Shown: in pieces, positions 27,643 through 39,638 of the stretch
Layout: each line of letters opens with the position of its first letter
Numbering within the stretch: position 1 is the stretch's first letter
Assembly (NCBI RefSeq): GCF_008831285.2
Contig: NC_045138.2
Span: 24,709,934 to 24,773,933 of the forward strand
Length of the DNA stretch: 64,000 bases
Source: Nymphaea colorata
Taxonomy: Eukaryota > Streptophyta > Magnoliopsida > Nymphaeales > Nymphaeaceae
Direction: 5' to 3'
Notes under the pieces: generated by a model
The model's input: the letters and a program-made list of their open reading frames with translations, nothing else
What the model was told of the DNA's origin: nothing
Databases searched by the model: none
Translations under genes and position numbers: made by a program

Positions 27643-28281
27643 ACATATATGTGCATTTGGATGGAATTCAATCTGCAAAAACACATTTGAGTTGATTTAA
27701 GCAATTGAAATAAGCTGCCTAATACTAATACATATATTAACAAATAAATACGTGCAACTATGTAAACCAACATGGGATCTCAGAAAAATGAGTTTCAACC
27801 AGTATACGGAGACAAAGAGATGGAATGACAGTGTACCCGATTTGCACATTGCACGTCCAAATAAAACCAATGGGGAGAAAGTAAAACTTTAGCCGCAAGC
27901 AGATGGATTAACAATACAACAAACGTCAATCCAAAGAAAGTTTATTTGAGAGAGAGAGAGAGAGACCTGAAAAGTAACGAAAGTGGATCGACGGAAGAAA
28001 AAATCAGCGCAATGATTACGTTTTTAAGTCCTAGACAGGCATCCTCATTTGCCTTCTGGCCTTCATCTAATCCCTCTTTCTGTAACTCCACCTCCCGGCG
28101 ATGGAGGGTGGTGGTGGTGGTGGTGGCGGTGACTCTCAGAGGATGACGACGAGGAGGATGGTGGCGACGGGCTGGATGGCCGGGGACGAGGGGTTGGGTG
28201 ATTGAAACAACGTGTGGATCCATCAGCAAAGGAATCCCGAATGTCGCGGAGGGACGCGAGATTGGCCCGCTCCTCGCTCAT
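21640..28281 (-). CDS. ELMO/CED-12 domain protein, 9 exons, 302 aa
   Basis: ELMO-domain proteins act on small GTPases: animal ELMOD proteins are Arf/Arl GAPs and ELMO1 is a Rac GEF partner. The plant role is little known. The exons are 28281-28092, 25666-25554, 25109-25041, 24540-24425, 23488-23434, 23348-23228, 22105-22058, 21927-21833 and 21741-21640, and they join into 302 codons. Family blocks in order are VGPRSWITGLFYRS, EERLQKLQQRLEVPYDET, ALWDAAFPDTDL, SEQWKEMGWQGPNPATDFR, LENLLFFARNYP, MWEYPFAVAGINVSF, DAFDVLYCISFVMMDAQWLA with MRASYMEFN, and IERELSLEDV. Exon 1 is the least certain. Its tail is Ser/His/Pro-rich, its donor (G-GTGGAG) is weak and intron 1 is 2.4 kb, but the phase fits exactly and an in-frame stop lies two codons upstream of the ATG. 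The exon 6 donor GTTAGT is unusual and sits in a tandem duplication. Confidence 0.9.
22804..23265. repeat. tandem duplication, period 227 bp, spanning an ELMO exon end
   Basis: The sequence around the end of ELMO exon 6 and its donor (CACTAAC at 23221-23227 on the plus strand) recurs 227 bp away at 22994-23000. The matching block also carries the last roughly 30 bases of coding sequence. The rest of the unit, with TGTCCTCAGACTT near 23.08 and 22.85 kb, repeats more loosely. Confidence 0.85.
27613..27641. repeat. (CT)n microsatellite
   Basis: A run of CT dinucleotides inside the long first intron of the ELMO gene. A shorter GA run lies at 27948-27964 in the same intron. Confidence 0.9.
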
Positions 28282-29735
28282 GACAATTCATAGATATTAG
28301 CTGGTGCATTCCTAACGAGCCAGGGCCAAGAATAACTGCACATTACCAGATATTGTTTTCTTGACAAAGGCACAGAAGAAGAATCTTTGATTTCCAGTCA
28401 GCATGCTATTAGCCTTTCCCTGTTTCTTCAAAAAATAACCAAAAGCAATTTGCTAAAAGGGAAAACAAATTACCAGATACATCACTGCCCAAGTCAATAT
28501 ACATTGTTTAGCCTTTGAACTTGTCCAGCACTAGCTAATGAATGACAGAACATTGGACTTTTCTTTTCGCTTAAAAAATTTTAAGTCTAACCGAGGCCAA
28601 GTTCTTGTCCTGAGCACCGACAATATTAGTTTGCATTACAGAAACCTAACAGAAATGCATTAACAAAGATTGATGTTTCTTTGAAATTATGAAAACCCTT
28701 CAAAGACCAAACCACTTTAATGAGAATTGGGATAAACATCAATATATTCAAAATTATAACAATTTCATGTTCTGGTTATTTTGAAGCCGTTACAGCTAGG
28801 CATCTTGAAGGGACATGCCTCACATTTGCCTCTTTCCATTACAAAAGCATCGAATCCAAATTAGTAAATCCAACGGCATGAACTGTCCTGGTTAAATATA
28901 AAGCAAATCAATGGGCTAATAGGTTTACCGTTCAATTAATTCTCCGTTATAGTTGTTAACCTTTTCACCATCTGATTATTTCAAACCTTTGGTTATACCC
29001 GAGTTTGGCAGGGTCATATTCGGGTTCTGAATTTTGATCTGTAAGCAAAATCGATCCAAAATCCATCCGAAATATGTATTTACAAACGGAAGACAGATGT
29101 TGGATGATTTGAAACATCTCTCGACCTGTCGAAATATGTTGCTAAAATACCATGTTTTCTCCTTCATCTATTGGTCTCCATCTAACCATTCTAAAGCAAG
29201 TTTTGGTACCTGGAAAAAGGTGTTGGTAACCTCATTTTAGTGCTGATTATGACGAGCCCCGAGTTTCTTCTTTCTCATGAGAATAACTTTTTAACAATAT
29301 TTTTTTGCTTTTTAAGGAAAATAAATTGGCAGGCCTCAAGGGCAGGGGAAGTCTCATCCAGTTCTGCAATTTGAGCAGGCAGTCTCTCAACCCAAGTGGA
29401 GTTTCATTTGTATTAATCCAAACAGGCTGATTCTCTCGAAAACTTAGCTAAGCAGCAAAACAATGGGGAGTAACAAAACGGAACATATTTCTCATTCTCA
29501 TCGAGTCCTATCAGTCTGTTACATGTCAAAAAGGGGGTTAAGTCCTGATAAGTAATTAACTGTGTACAGTAAAATAGGTTAAAAAGGACCAACTCATGAT
29601 GCCCAGTAAAAGACCAAGGGTGAAAGTCCTTGGGGAGGGAAGATGGTGGACCTGGCCACCTCTGCTCTATGATACAGAGTCTACAGACTACAGACCAAGA
29701 CACGGTTGGCTGCCATTCAAAATGTATATGTGCTC
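28282..29735. other. ELMO upstream and EPF1 downstream region
   Basis: About 1.45 kb without a recognisable gene. It should hold the ELMO promoter at its left end and the EPF1 3' UTR at its right end. I see no clear TATA box or poly(A) signal that I would assign. Confidence 0.5.
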
Positions 29736-30584
29736 TCATGGCACAGGGTAGGACTTGCTATTACACATGCATTTGTAGGCCATGGGGCATGTCTCTGCTT
29801 CCTCGAGTGTTGCACACACAAAGCTGACCATCACCCGCCGGCATGGCGAGCAGGACCCGCATGCGTGCGAGCAATCCGGCAGGCTCGATCCGGCGACCTG
29901 GAGGGTGTCCGCTGCGGCTCTGGGTCTGCCGTGCCTCCCCTGAGTCCCCTCTGTCAAATACTCCGGTCTTAGCAGAGACAGCCTCTTAATTGCAGTTCTT
30001 GGCCGGGCAGCTAGCTGGTGATGGCTGCGATCTGTGAACAGGATCACCAAAGCATGTACGTTATAAAGAATGCACCAAGAAACATGCTTACAGACGATGA
30101 CATTCACTTAGTTTGAGCTTTCTGATAAACAACTATATGGAAACCGGGTTTGGGGTGTACATGAACATGATCAAGCTGATGTACTCTGTGGAGAATACAA
30201 ACGAAAATTTTTTACTTTCGGCTAAGTTTTTCATATCCCTTTGGCCTTACTGCCAAAGACACATATACAAACTAATCTCTGCTTTAACTTATGATGTCAT
30301 TTGACTTGCCTCAGAAATAGAATTTCTTTCCTGCCAAAAAGCCAGGCCCCTAATTTCAAGTGGTAACTTCTGGTAGAGCGTCAAAAAAACATAACTGAGG
30401 GCCTGACGCCTTGGATTTAAGTACTGCCGAACTTCATGAGAACAGAACTTGGAAAGTGAACAGTATACTTACGTCGACGACGATGGCGGTCGATGTTCCG
30501 CGCAGCTGATGCTGATTGAAGGACGAAGAAAAGGATGAGTACAAGAATGAGGTGTTTGATGGGAAGCAGGCTCTTCGCTGCCAT
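29736..30584 (-). CDS. EPF1: EPIDERMAL PATTERNING FACTOR 1-type secreted peptide, 2 exons, 135 aa
   Basis: EPF1 is a secreted cysteine-rich peptide that signals through ERECTA-family kinases and TMM to enforce one-cell spacing of stomata. The exons are 30584-30473 and 30031-29736, with one GT-AG intron (CGAC-GTAAGT, CACAG-ATCGC) splitting a His codon. Residues 1-27 form a signal peptide with a hydrophobic core (HLILVLILFFVLQ) and a likely SASA-A cleavage site. A basic pro-region follows (RHRRRHR near 34-39). The mature domain starts near GSSLPDC and has eight cysteines at 91, 95, 98, 101, 110, 119, 125 and 127, the EPF1/EPF2 number as opposed to the six of stomagen. The EEAETCPMAYKCMC block and the SYPVP end match EPF1 more closely than EPF2. 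A TTTAAAT TATA-like motif lies at 30713-30719. Confidence 0.95.
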
Positions 30585-33500
30585 TGTACAAAACTAGGAT
30601 CAGAAAGACAGAAGGTAGAGTATGGAAATCCGGGGACTAGTGTTGAGAGTGAGAATTTGGAAGTTGGAGTACTGTGGGAGTTGGTGGCGGAGAGGAGGGG
30701 GCAAGGAGCACCATTTAAAGGCGGTTGGAGGTGGCACATTGAAGTGGATCACAGGGTGGGCGAGGTTGGTGAGGTGGGGATCACATGAAGTACAGGAGCA
30801 GAAGTGGAGAGGTTTTTTCGGGTTTAGAGATCACAGCCACAGGGGTTGGGAGTCACCATTGCGAGTTTGAGGCTTGAGTATTTCGTATGACGTTTCATGG
30901 AAGGGAAGCAGCAGCAAGATTTGCAGCCGGCAAATGGAGTCCTGATTTACGTGAAGAACATCATCACTCGCCTGCCGTTGCGTGTGTTGGTTAATTAAAG
31001 AGGAGGAGGAAGTGATAGTGTGGTGGGGCTGGCGCAGGCCCTTTCTGCATCTTAGGAGAGCTACGCGTGATCGTTAATGGCTACAAGGTACAAAGGAATG
31101 TAATAATGTGATATCTACTATTACACCCACGCCACCGAAAGAGGATCTCTCTCTCTCTTCCCACTGCGGTCATAATGTGACTTCTTTTAATGTTCCATAA
31201 CAATGCCCTCTCTCTCTCTCCCCGGGGTGACTCTCTCCATTTATCAACCCTCTTCGGTGTTTTGTATATTTCGTTCTTATATTTCTTATATTTTGTTGTT
31301 GCGGTTTTTGTTCTTATATTTAAAAGACTTTTTATCTTATGCATTCTCATTTTATCAACCCTCTCTCTCTCTTTCCTCTTTCTTACTGTTGCCCAACAGT
31401 TCTTGATCCTCGAAGGTAAAGGGAAAGGAAGTAAAGTTTCAGCTTCTCAATTGGCTAGTAAAGTTTCAGCTTCTCAATTGGCTAGTGAGGTTCTCTCCCG
31501 TTCACTCGATTCTGTTCTCAATGAAATTTTGTTCACTACCCACAAGGGCTCTCGATTAAGTTGGTGGGTTGGAACCCAACATAACATAGCTGGTCTCAGG
31601 CAGGTGGGATACATGCTAGTATCACATTGTCAGTTTGATTGACATGAACACTATGGCTTTGAGTGTGTAGGTATATGAGGGAGAATGAGACAATAAGTTA
31701 GTTGACCTATAATTAGGAGCACCAACTAAGCACGCACCGGCACACCTCTAAACCTTGGAGCAAGAGAAAAAAAGGGGTTTCTTTGGCTTCCATTAAGCTA
31801 ATATATTAAACATTCTTGTAGAACTGATAGCGTCGGAGACAAGTGTGGGTGCCCAAAGTAGACCAAATAAATTACTTTATTTAGGTACTGATACCGCTAT
31901 AATTTTTACTTATTCATAAACAGGAATCCCTTAAAGTTTAAACTTTAAAATTTTAGTATCTCTTCGCCAGAAATTTCTAGCTCTGCCGCTTGTTGGTCTA
32001 ACATATATTCAAACTTTATATCAAATAACAAAATTGAGATGAAGCTGTATCTCTTCTAGAGGGTGGCTACGATGTCCAGCATGGCCTAAGGTGGATCCAA
32101 AATATCGGACCCCACACTGTCCCATTTTGGCGAATCCTATGGCAACGTTGATCAATGAGGTTGGATTCAGAAATAGTCTGCTATATCAAACAGAATCCAA
32201 TCCATTTATGTCCCCACATCTCTCGCATGATCGGTAGAGCAGGCTTACACGCATCGAATGGTGTATATACATTTATTATTCATTTATTCCCGTGCTGCCA
32301 TGTTCCCATTATTGCCATGATCTTGGGGCAGTTATTTTGTGCTTCTTCTTCACATGCATTCAATTCAACTAGCAGCAGGTGGGTGCCATCGCCATGAGTC
32401 CCGCTAGTAAACAGCATCATACTCTCACGGAAGAATCCTTATATAGCGATCTTCATCCAAGACTGCAATTCCTTCCACACGTATATGTTTTGTAGCTTTC
32501 AGAAATCGATGGATCGAGGGACATCTTAGCTCGCCAACTGCTGCTGCCATGAGCACCTTCTCCGTGATTCGCTTGCACTGGTGAAATGGTATTTAAGGTG
32601 GCACGACAGTCGAACTGGGTCTGAAAAATCCAATTTGACAAAATTTAGAGTTAATAATCTGGCCTCCCTTTGGTTATTCATGGAAAATGTTGTTTTTTAT
32701 TGTCATCTAAATGCACAAATGAAATCATGTTTTAGAAACTAGTCAAGGAAACAGGTTGCCATAAGACCTTGTTTTCATATGAACTGCCAAAAATCTGATG
32801 CATGACCATCTTACTCCCTTGAAAGTTTACATTTGCATGACATTAATCTTGGTTGAGTTTTAGTTCGACGGATATGTTTTCAAACTAAACAACTTAGGTG
32901 GAGGCTCTTGGATCGGTTCTTTTTATCATACAGATGGGGTTTTGTGAAATGAAAATTTTCTGGAATTCTGAAAACATTGATTTGTTATGGTCTTCTATGT
33001 TTGTAGAATATGATTTACATCAATTTCAAAAACATTGTTGGGTTTTAACTTGCATTTACATCTGGGACTGGGATTACTTTCTCGAAAAGAAACCTTGTGA
33101 ACTACAAAAATTACTACATATACTTTACATTTTAAAAGTATCAGGAAAGCACTCACCGTCAGGAACTAAAAATAAGATTTACATACGTCCAACCCGACTC
33201 AGATTCAGATCAAATTCCAGATGAAAGTTTTACACTCAAAGGAAATGCTCTTCATCACCTTTTCTGATCTTGTATCAGCAGATTAAGCTGTTCTAACTTG
33301 TACTTCGTATCCGAGCTCATGGAGATGTTACGTCCACATTATGGAATCGGATTTGACAAGATCCGACGTTGTTCCGATCCGTTTTTGCGTCACCAACGGT
33401 TAGCAAGCAAGGAACAGATGCCAAAAGAGAAACCAGCGGCGATGCGATGGCCGGCCTCCCCGCCTCCTTCTCCTCCCACCACCCTCCTGAAAATAGGCAA

Positions 33501-34526
33501 AGAGGAAAGTTTGCTGTTATCTTCCCTGTATCCCGTTAGGAAAAGGAGGTGGGGAGCCCTCTCGGCAGTTCTGCGCTTCTCCCCTCTTTCTGGAATCCCT
33601 CCATCAGGCCCATCTTTTTCATCTCCCCGCCTAATCCTATCTGCTTCCTCAACATTTTCTACAAGAATAAAAATAAAAACAAAAAAGTTAGAACTGTCGG
33701 TGTTTGTAGCATAAGAGATAAAAGAGAGAAGAAATTTAGAGACGGGTACAAATTCAAGGTGGTGGAAATGTTCAAATCTCTAAATTGACAATTTAGAGAG
33801 GTGGCCAAACTCCAAAGTGGGGGTTTTCTGAAAGAGAGGTAAGGGAAGGTGCGGTACGTCTGTGTCGTACAGAAGAAAGCCCTGCCCTAGTGGCACCAAA
33901 TTGCAACTTTTGCAAAATTTTGAATTAGTAGGGAGAAGCCACAGGACCAGCATGAAATCTTGGCAAGAAAGTAGATTGCAGGAGAAGAATCTCTGCCTTA
34001 TGGCGTCTCCCCTATCTCCTTTCCGCATTTTCATCATCTTATAAGGAAAAGGTAAAGATGAACATTGCTGCGATGAGATTTTCTTAATTTCCGTTGGTTG
34101 ATTTTGTGGTTGCTTTCAGATTGACGCATGCTTGGCATTGTGATCTTGTTGGTTTTGTTTGGTTTCGTCGTCGATTTTGCATTTCAATACATACGTACAT
34201 GCGGGGAGGGAGGGAAAGAGAGAGAGAACCATCGTGTGATTTTGTTAGTATCTGTGGCTTTTATTATTCTTGTGTATCGGACAATTACACCTATTTGTAA
34301 CTTGTAGGTTTATGCGAGTTTTTCGTCTTTCCTGTCAGACAATACACCTATTTTAATTTGAGTTAGATCCATGGCAATTGATTTGATGGTCTTATTGCCA
34401 TATGGTTGCTTCTGTGCGGCCTTCTTTCATCTCACGCTTATATTGGAGAGACTGGTACATAACTGCTGAACTGCTGCTTTTCTTGTCATTTGTATTCAAA
34501 TGATATCAGGTGAGGGATAGATAAAA
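30585..34526. other. intergenic region and probable 5' UTR of the downstream gene
   Basis: No gene is supported here. Frames at 31190-31642 (150 codons) and 33298-33714 (138 codons) have low-complexity or motif-free products. The stretch at 33.4-34.5 kb is pyrimidine-rich and may include untranslated leader exons of the proline-rich gene at 34.5 kb. A perfect 27-bp tandem duplication is listed separately. Confidence 0.5.
31431..31484. repeat. perfect 27-bp tandem duplication
   Basis: Two identical, directly adjacent 27-bp units beginning GTAAAGTTTCAGCTTCTC lie at 31431-31457 and 31458-31484. Perfect identity suggests a recent duplication, and the 27-bp length would keep any reading frame. 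Confidence 0.97.
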
Positions 34527-37500
34527 ATGGCACCTGGGCTAAGCACATTGGAGGGATTAAGGACTCCATCGTTCTCCTCTCACTGGGTGAACAGTGGCAG
34601 GTTGGATGGAAAAGCAACCGTGTCCAGTGGGTGGGCAGGAAGTGCGCATTTGATTGCAAAGCTAAAGGAGACGGTGCATCGTTTTCGGGCCACACTCGAC
34701 CTTCCTCCATGTAACGAATCTGTTTCCCTGGACGAGGTATCAGACCAACAGACTTAATCCTTCTCAGTCTTCACCTCGGAATTAAATTAAAATCCTTCCC
34801 TTGTATGTTTTCTTTTACAGCCTGTTTGGATGGAGGAAGAGGGAGGGAAAGGAATGGAAAGAAAGACATTTCCTGTTTTGGGTGCCTAATTAATATGGAA
34901 GGAAAAGAAAGAAGAACTAATAAGTGTGTTTGGATGCATGGGAAAGGAAACAAAAAAAAAGGGAAGAAAATGAGTTTTTAATTTAATTTCAATCCCTCCG
35001 AAAATGGAGAGATGGAAGGGAAAGGAATGGATGATCAATTTCTTTCCTTTCCCTTCCCATTCTCTTCCCTTCCCTTTCCCTTCCCATTCTCTTCCCTTCC
35101 CTTTCCCTTCCATCCATTCTTTTCCTTCTCTTTCCCTTCATCCAAACACAGCGTTAAAGAAATATCCATGCTTACCAAATATCGTTTTCGGTGATTAAAT
35201 GGTTGTTTTTGCAGTTGCTTAGGCGTTCATTTGATGATCTACAGAGGCTGCACCCCAGGCATGTCTCATGCGCTCCCATTGACAAAACTGCTTCAATTTA
35301 TCAGGTCATTATGGCAGCATATAACATTCCATATTCGTTACTGATAGAATTGGAAAGTCATAAAATTGCGCTCCTTGGTCTAACAGAAACCGGATTGTTT
35401 CCATAGATCTTGCACCATTTTTATCAAACTCTTGGAGGGGTCCAACAATCGTGGGCAGTGAACTACAAAGCTGTAAAAATTGAACAAAATCGTGTTCAAA
35501 TGGAAGAGGACCTCACCTTGGACCAACTGAGTATGCTCGCACCATCTTGTCCTGACAATGTGGTTCCCAAAATTGGGCTACTGACTGTGATTTTTGTGGT
35601 GAAGGTGAAATGATTTTGGAGAGGTTAGGACGCATGATTAAGGAGGCAAAGGTCATCTTTGATCTTGTGGAGGAAGATGATGAAAACAATGCTAAACACC
35701 AAGAGGCCAGATTTGATGACCTTTTAAAGGGAGATGATGACAAAAGTTCTTCAGAAGACAAGGGCTTCCGCGAGCGACCACTCACTCCAACTTCGGTTCT
35801 ACCACAGACACCACAAACCTCTCTGAGATTCCATGCTGAGGATATTGTTACATACTCACCTCCATTGCTTTGGCCTCTAAGACTTCAAGCAGTAGGCAAG
35901 CTGAAGCCCATGGATGTGAAGCGCCTCTCTTTCCACATGTTTCCTCATACACCTCCTGAGGCCCGTCCTGGGATCCTCCATGGCTCGAGCAGCGAAAGCG
36001 ACAACGCAAAACTGCAGGTCGAAGTAGCCAATAGTTCCAGCAGTCTAGTAGCTCCCTCTTCCATAAAACAGCCCATGGACTTGAAGACCGCACTGAAAGA
36101 CACAAGTCAAATTGTGCCTAAAGATGATACCAGTGGCACTACAAATGATCCCTCTAGGATGTCTGGTGTCATACGCAGCCCTACAAAATCATTTGTGAAC
36201 AATGCCAATCCGAAAGAGATCATGAATGATAACAGCTCTGGCAGCGATGCCATGTCTGAACTTGGTTCCCATGCTGCAATGAACAAGGTCAATGAATGTC
36301 AACGTAGTGGTGATGGTACCACATTTTTGAACAAGAGCGATATAGTTAGCTTTAGTAGTGAAGCCTTTTCAAAGGGCAGCATTCCTACGCCGGCTTCCAA
36401 ACCTGTATTCGTATCTCCTCCACATTTGAAGCCTATATCTCTTCGTCCTCTTAATCCTGCAGTGTCGGATCCTGTGGCTATTAGTTCTTCTCCTCCTACA
36501 GCTGCGACACCAATGTCCATACCGAGTCTCCTTCCTGCACCTCCAACTCCTGTATCTATTCATGCTCCTCCTCCAACACCTGTGAAACCGATTTCTATAC
36601 ATCATTTTCTCTCACAAACTTTGGAGAGTCTGTGTACCAGTTCTGCACCACCTACTCCTGTGACTCCCTCCGCTGCATATTCTACTATGTCTCCATCTTT
36701 GCAGCCTATATCTGTTCTTCCTCCTCCTCCTCCTCCTCCTCCTCCCCTTTTGCATCTGAAGCCCATATCTGCGCATCATCCTCCTCCACCACCACCATTA
36801 AATCCAGCAACATCAAAGGTAGAGAAAGAGGCCCTTAGTAAGAATAATAGCAGCACTAACCTTTCAGATCCAAGCCCACCTCAGCCACCAACTCCACCCC
36901 CATTAGTGTCACCGAAAAGTTCTGCTCCTCCTCCTCCTCCACCACCACCACCACCAATGCTCCTAAAAGGCGGTTCTGCTGCTCCACTACCACCAACGCA
37001 GCTTAAAGGCGGTTCTGCTCCTCCACCCCCACCAATGCCGCCAAAACTTGGCATTGCTCCTCCACCTCCACCACTTCTGCCAAGAGGTGCAGCTGCTCCT
37101 CCACCTCCACCTCCTTTAGGTGTGACGAGAGCCTTGCGCCCAAAGAAAGCAAACACCAAGCTGAAGAGATCAACACAAATTGGCAATCTTTATAGGCTTC
37201 TGAAGGGGAAACTTGAAGGCGGAACTCCAGAAGGCAAATCTCCACGTAAGTCTCAAGGTGGTAGCAGCAGTGAGAACCAGAAGCAGGGGATGGCCGATGC
37301 ACTTGCTGAGATGACAAAAAGGTTTCAACATTCCCTTCAACTTGCTAAGCCAGTAAAGTCCTCAAATTTATCATTCAGAATTTGCTTGTGCCCCGATCAG
37401 GTCAGCCTATTTTCGCCAGATTGAAGAAGATGTACAGAAGCATGCAACGGCAATAAGAGAAATGAAATCAGCCATCGACTCGTTTAAAACAAAGGACATG

Positions 37501-38744
37501 GCTGAGTTATTAAAGTTTCATCAACACGTTGAACTTCATCTTGAAGTACTAACGGACGAGACACAGGTCTTATTCTTAATTTGTTCAGCCAGTCCTATAC
37601 ACTTAGCTTCTTGTTTGTGTTCCGTAAATTTTAATTATTCCTAAGAGACTTCTGTGGCAGGTGTTATCAAAGTTTGAAGGTTTTCCAACTAAGAAGCTTG
37701 AGACTTTAAGAACCGCGTCTGCACTTTATACAAGACTAGATGCAATTGTCAAAAACTTAGAGGGCTGGAAACTTGTTTCACCACTATCACAGCAACTCAA
37801 CAGGATCGAAAGTTATTTTGATAAGGTAAAGATGCAAAGATATGGAACTGCCATTGTAAATGAAATCCTATGATAATTATTGATACTTAAACGCAAACTT
37901 CTGAATGCGCAATTTTGGTGAGCTTAACCTCATTGGCCCTCATTCTGATGCAACACTTCCACGATGAGGGTTCAGTGGAATATGGAAAAGAACCGTATCC
38001 TAAGCCATACATGTTCCTTTTTTTCCCCACTTGTACTTCCGTGTGGTTTCTGCATTTGCAGATCAAAGTGGAAGTTGATTCACTGGACAGAACAAAGGAT
38101 GATGAATCAAAACGTTTTCAGAGTCATCAAATTACCTTTGACTTCAACGTTCTTGTGAAAATCAAGGAAGCCATGGTGGATCTCTCCTCAAATTGCATAG
38201 AAATGGCACTAAAGGTTTGTTTTTCCCTTCTCAAATTGCATAGAAATGGCAGTAAGGGTTTGTTTTTCCCTTCTCTTCTCATTTCTGCTCTTTGGAGGAC
38301 TCCAGCATTGAAATCTTCTTAGTTTTGTTGATTACGAGGCTCATCATGAATGCAATTATGCAATGTAGTGAAAGATGCATGTTCACAACTGACCCACAGG
38401 CTATCATGGCTTATCCTAGCTAGCGTGCAATTTCACACATAACACCCACTTGTTCTTTTAATAAATCATTAGAAAATGAACATGCACATTCCAGACAAAG
38501 TCACGTTGATGATGATGGTGATATTGCCGTTGTGTTATTACAGGAAAGCAAAGAAGCAAAAACTGCAATTAATGGTGAAAACAGTGCCAAAGCCAATGGC
38601 CGGCGGAAGTCATGCTCTCAGCTGCTTTGGAGAGCATTTCAGTTAGCCTTTAGGGTGTATCACTTTGCTGGTGGGCAAGATGATAGGGCAGAGCAATTGA
38701 CTGCAGAATTGGCAAAAGAAATAGAAAGTTATCCTCTTGAATAA
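34527..38744 (+). CDS. proline-rich, formin-like protein of the At4g04980 type, 8 exons, 941 aa
   Basis: The family is annotated as hydroxyproline-rich or uncharacterised At4g04980-like, and its biochemical role is not established. The exons are 34527-34736, 35215-35304, 35407-35530, 35605-37321, 37401-37566, 37661-37825, 38062-38214 and 38544-38744, joining into 941 codons. The N-terminal part has a helical, acidic segment (LERLGRMIKEAKVIFDLVEE). Exon 4 is then a long low-complexity region with many proline runs (near 36.72, 36.93 and 37.02-37.11 kb), as in formin FH1 regions, but no FH2 domain follows. Instead the conserved end has MADALAEMTKRSAYFRQIEE across the exon 4-5 junction and helical segments in exons 5-8. 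There is no signal peptide, so a cell-wall role is unlikely. An in-frame TAG lies just upstream of the ATG. Confidence 0.9.
34821..35151. mobile_element. foldback MITE-like element in intron 1
   Basis: The 10-bp ends TGTTTGGATG (34823-34832) and CATCCAAACA (35139-35148) are perfect inverted repeats. The inner arms continue as purine-rich GGGAAAGGAATGG on the left and pyrimidine-rich, partly tandem CTTCCCTTCCCTTTCCC on the right. A second TGTTTGGATG lies near 34929, suggesting nesting. There is no coding capacity. It sits wholly within intron 1 (34737-35214) of the proline-rich gene. Confidence 0.7.
38188..38273 (+). repeat. 43-bp tandem duplication across the exon 7 donor
   Basis: Units 38188-38230 and 38231-38273 are adjacent and nearly identical. 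Each contains the end of exon 7 (the codons for NCIEMALK in copy 1) and the following GTTTGT. The true donor is taken to be the first copy (AAAG-GTTTGT), because its phase matches exon 8. Confidence 0.9.
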
Positions 38745-38914
38745 TGCAGTTTGTGCTCCAGATCCGCAATATCTTCTAAAGTCATGTATCTTATTAGTAC
38801 ACATCATGCTATATAGAAATTTTGGTGTCTACAGAGTCAAGTAAGCATAGAGCGCCCCTTTACTGGTGCTATGGTTTATAACAAGTACAGGTATTGGCTC
38901 TTCGATCTGCTGTA

Positions 38915-38920
38915 AATAAA
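38915..38920 (+). terminator. poly(A) signal of the proline-rich gene
   Basis: A canonical AATAAA lies about 170 nt after the stop codon, a reasonable 3' UTR length for a plant gene. Confidence 0.45.
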
Positions 38921-39638
38921 GCAAGACATTTTTTGCTGCAGGGCTATATGTAGATGGAAACAGCCTTCTAGTTTGGTACATTAAACATTCTGGGTTATTG
39001 AAGCGTTGAAGTTGAGTTGGCTTTCCATCTGAATTTGTACCTCGCAGTTTTCATGTCTGCACTTCGTCCTAAAAAACTACACTTTTGTTGATCATTTTAA
39101 CTGTATCAATATTCATCTCGTGATAATTACATGCTTTTTCTGCTTTACAGATAATGTGGGTTTTTGAATCATGCCATGTGCCCATTACAAACATGACTGC
39201 AAAAAGGAAAGCAAAACACTTCACATGCATAGAATTTGGAATGTCCTGCAAATTTTGCCTCACCAAATTTGTCTACTTCCACGACAATGAAGTGATGGCT
39301 TAGCGCACAACACTAGCATCGTTATGTCCTAACAGGCTCGCACCTGAGCGCTTTCGTCCACACCATATGATTGTGTGTTTTCTATAAGCATCATTCATGT
39401 ACAGTTTCCGCCATCATTGGGCATTGTCTTATCATTTCTGATAAAATGGATGTCAAGCTGATAAAACTAGTGCCACAAATTGTCAGTATCAGCTACTTGA
39501 AAAAAAAAATCTATGGTGTAGCCATTCTAGCAACTGAAGGTAAAAAAAAAATATACACAACTCACAAGAAACATTAGTGAACTACATTCTCAAAATAAAG
39601 AACCAAAAAATCAACTGTACAGCAAATTGTTGTCATAG

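Noticed and set aside
33298-33714. 138-codon plus frame upstream of the proline-rich gene
   Set aside because: Low-complexity Ser/Pro/Lys content without motifs; more likely untranslated leader or promoter DNA.
36632-37317. Glycine-, serine- and arginine-rich frames opposite or overlapping exon 4 of the proline-rich gene
   Set aside because: They are shadows of the polyproline coding sequence in other frames.
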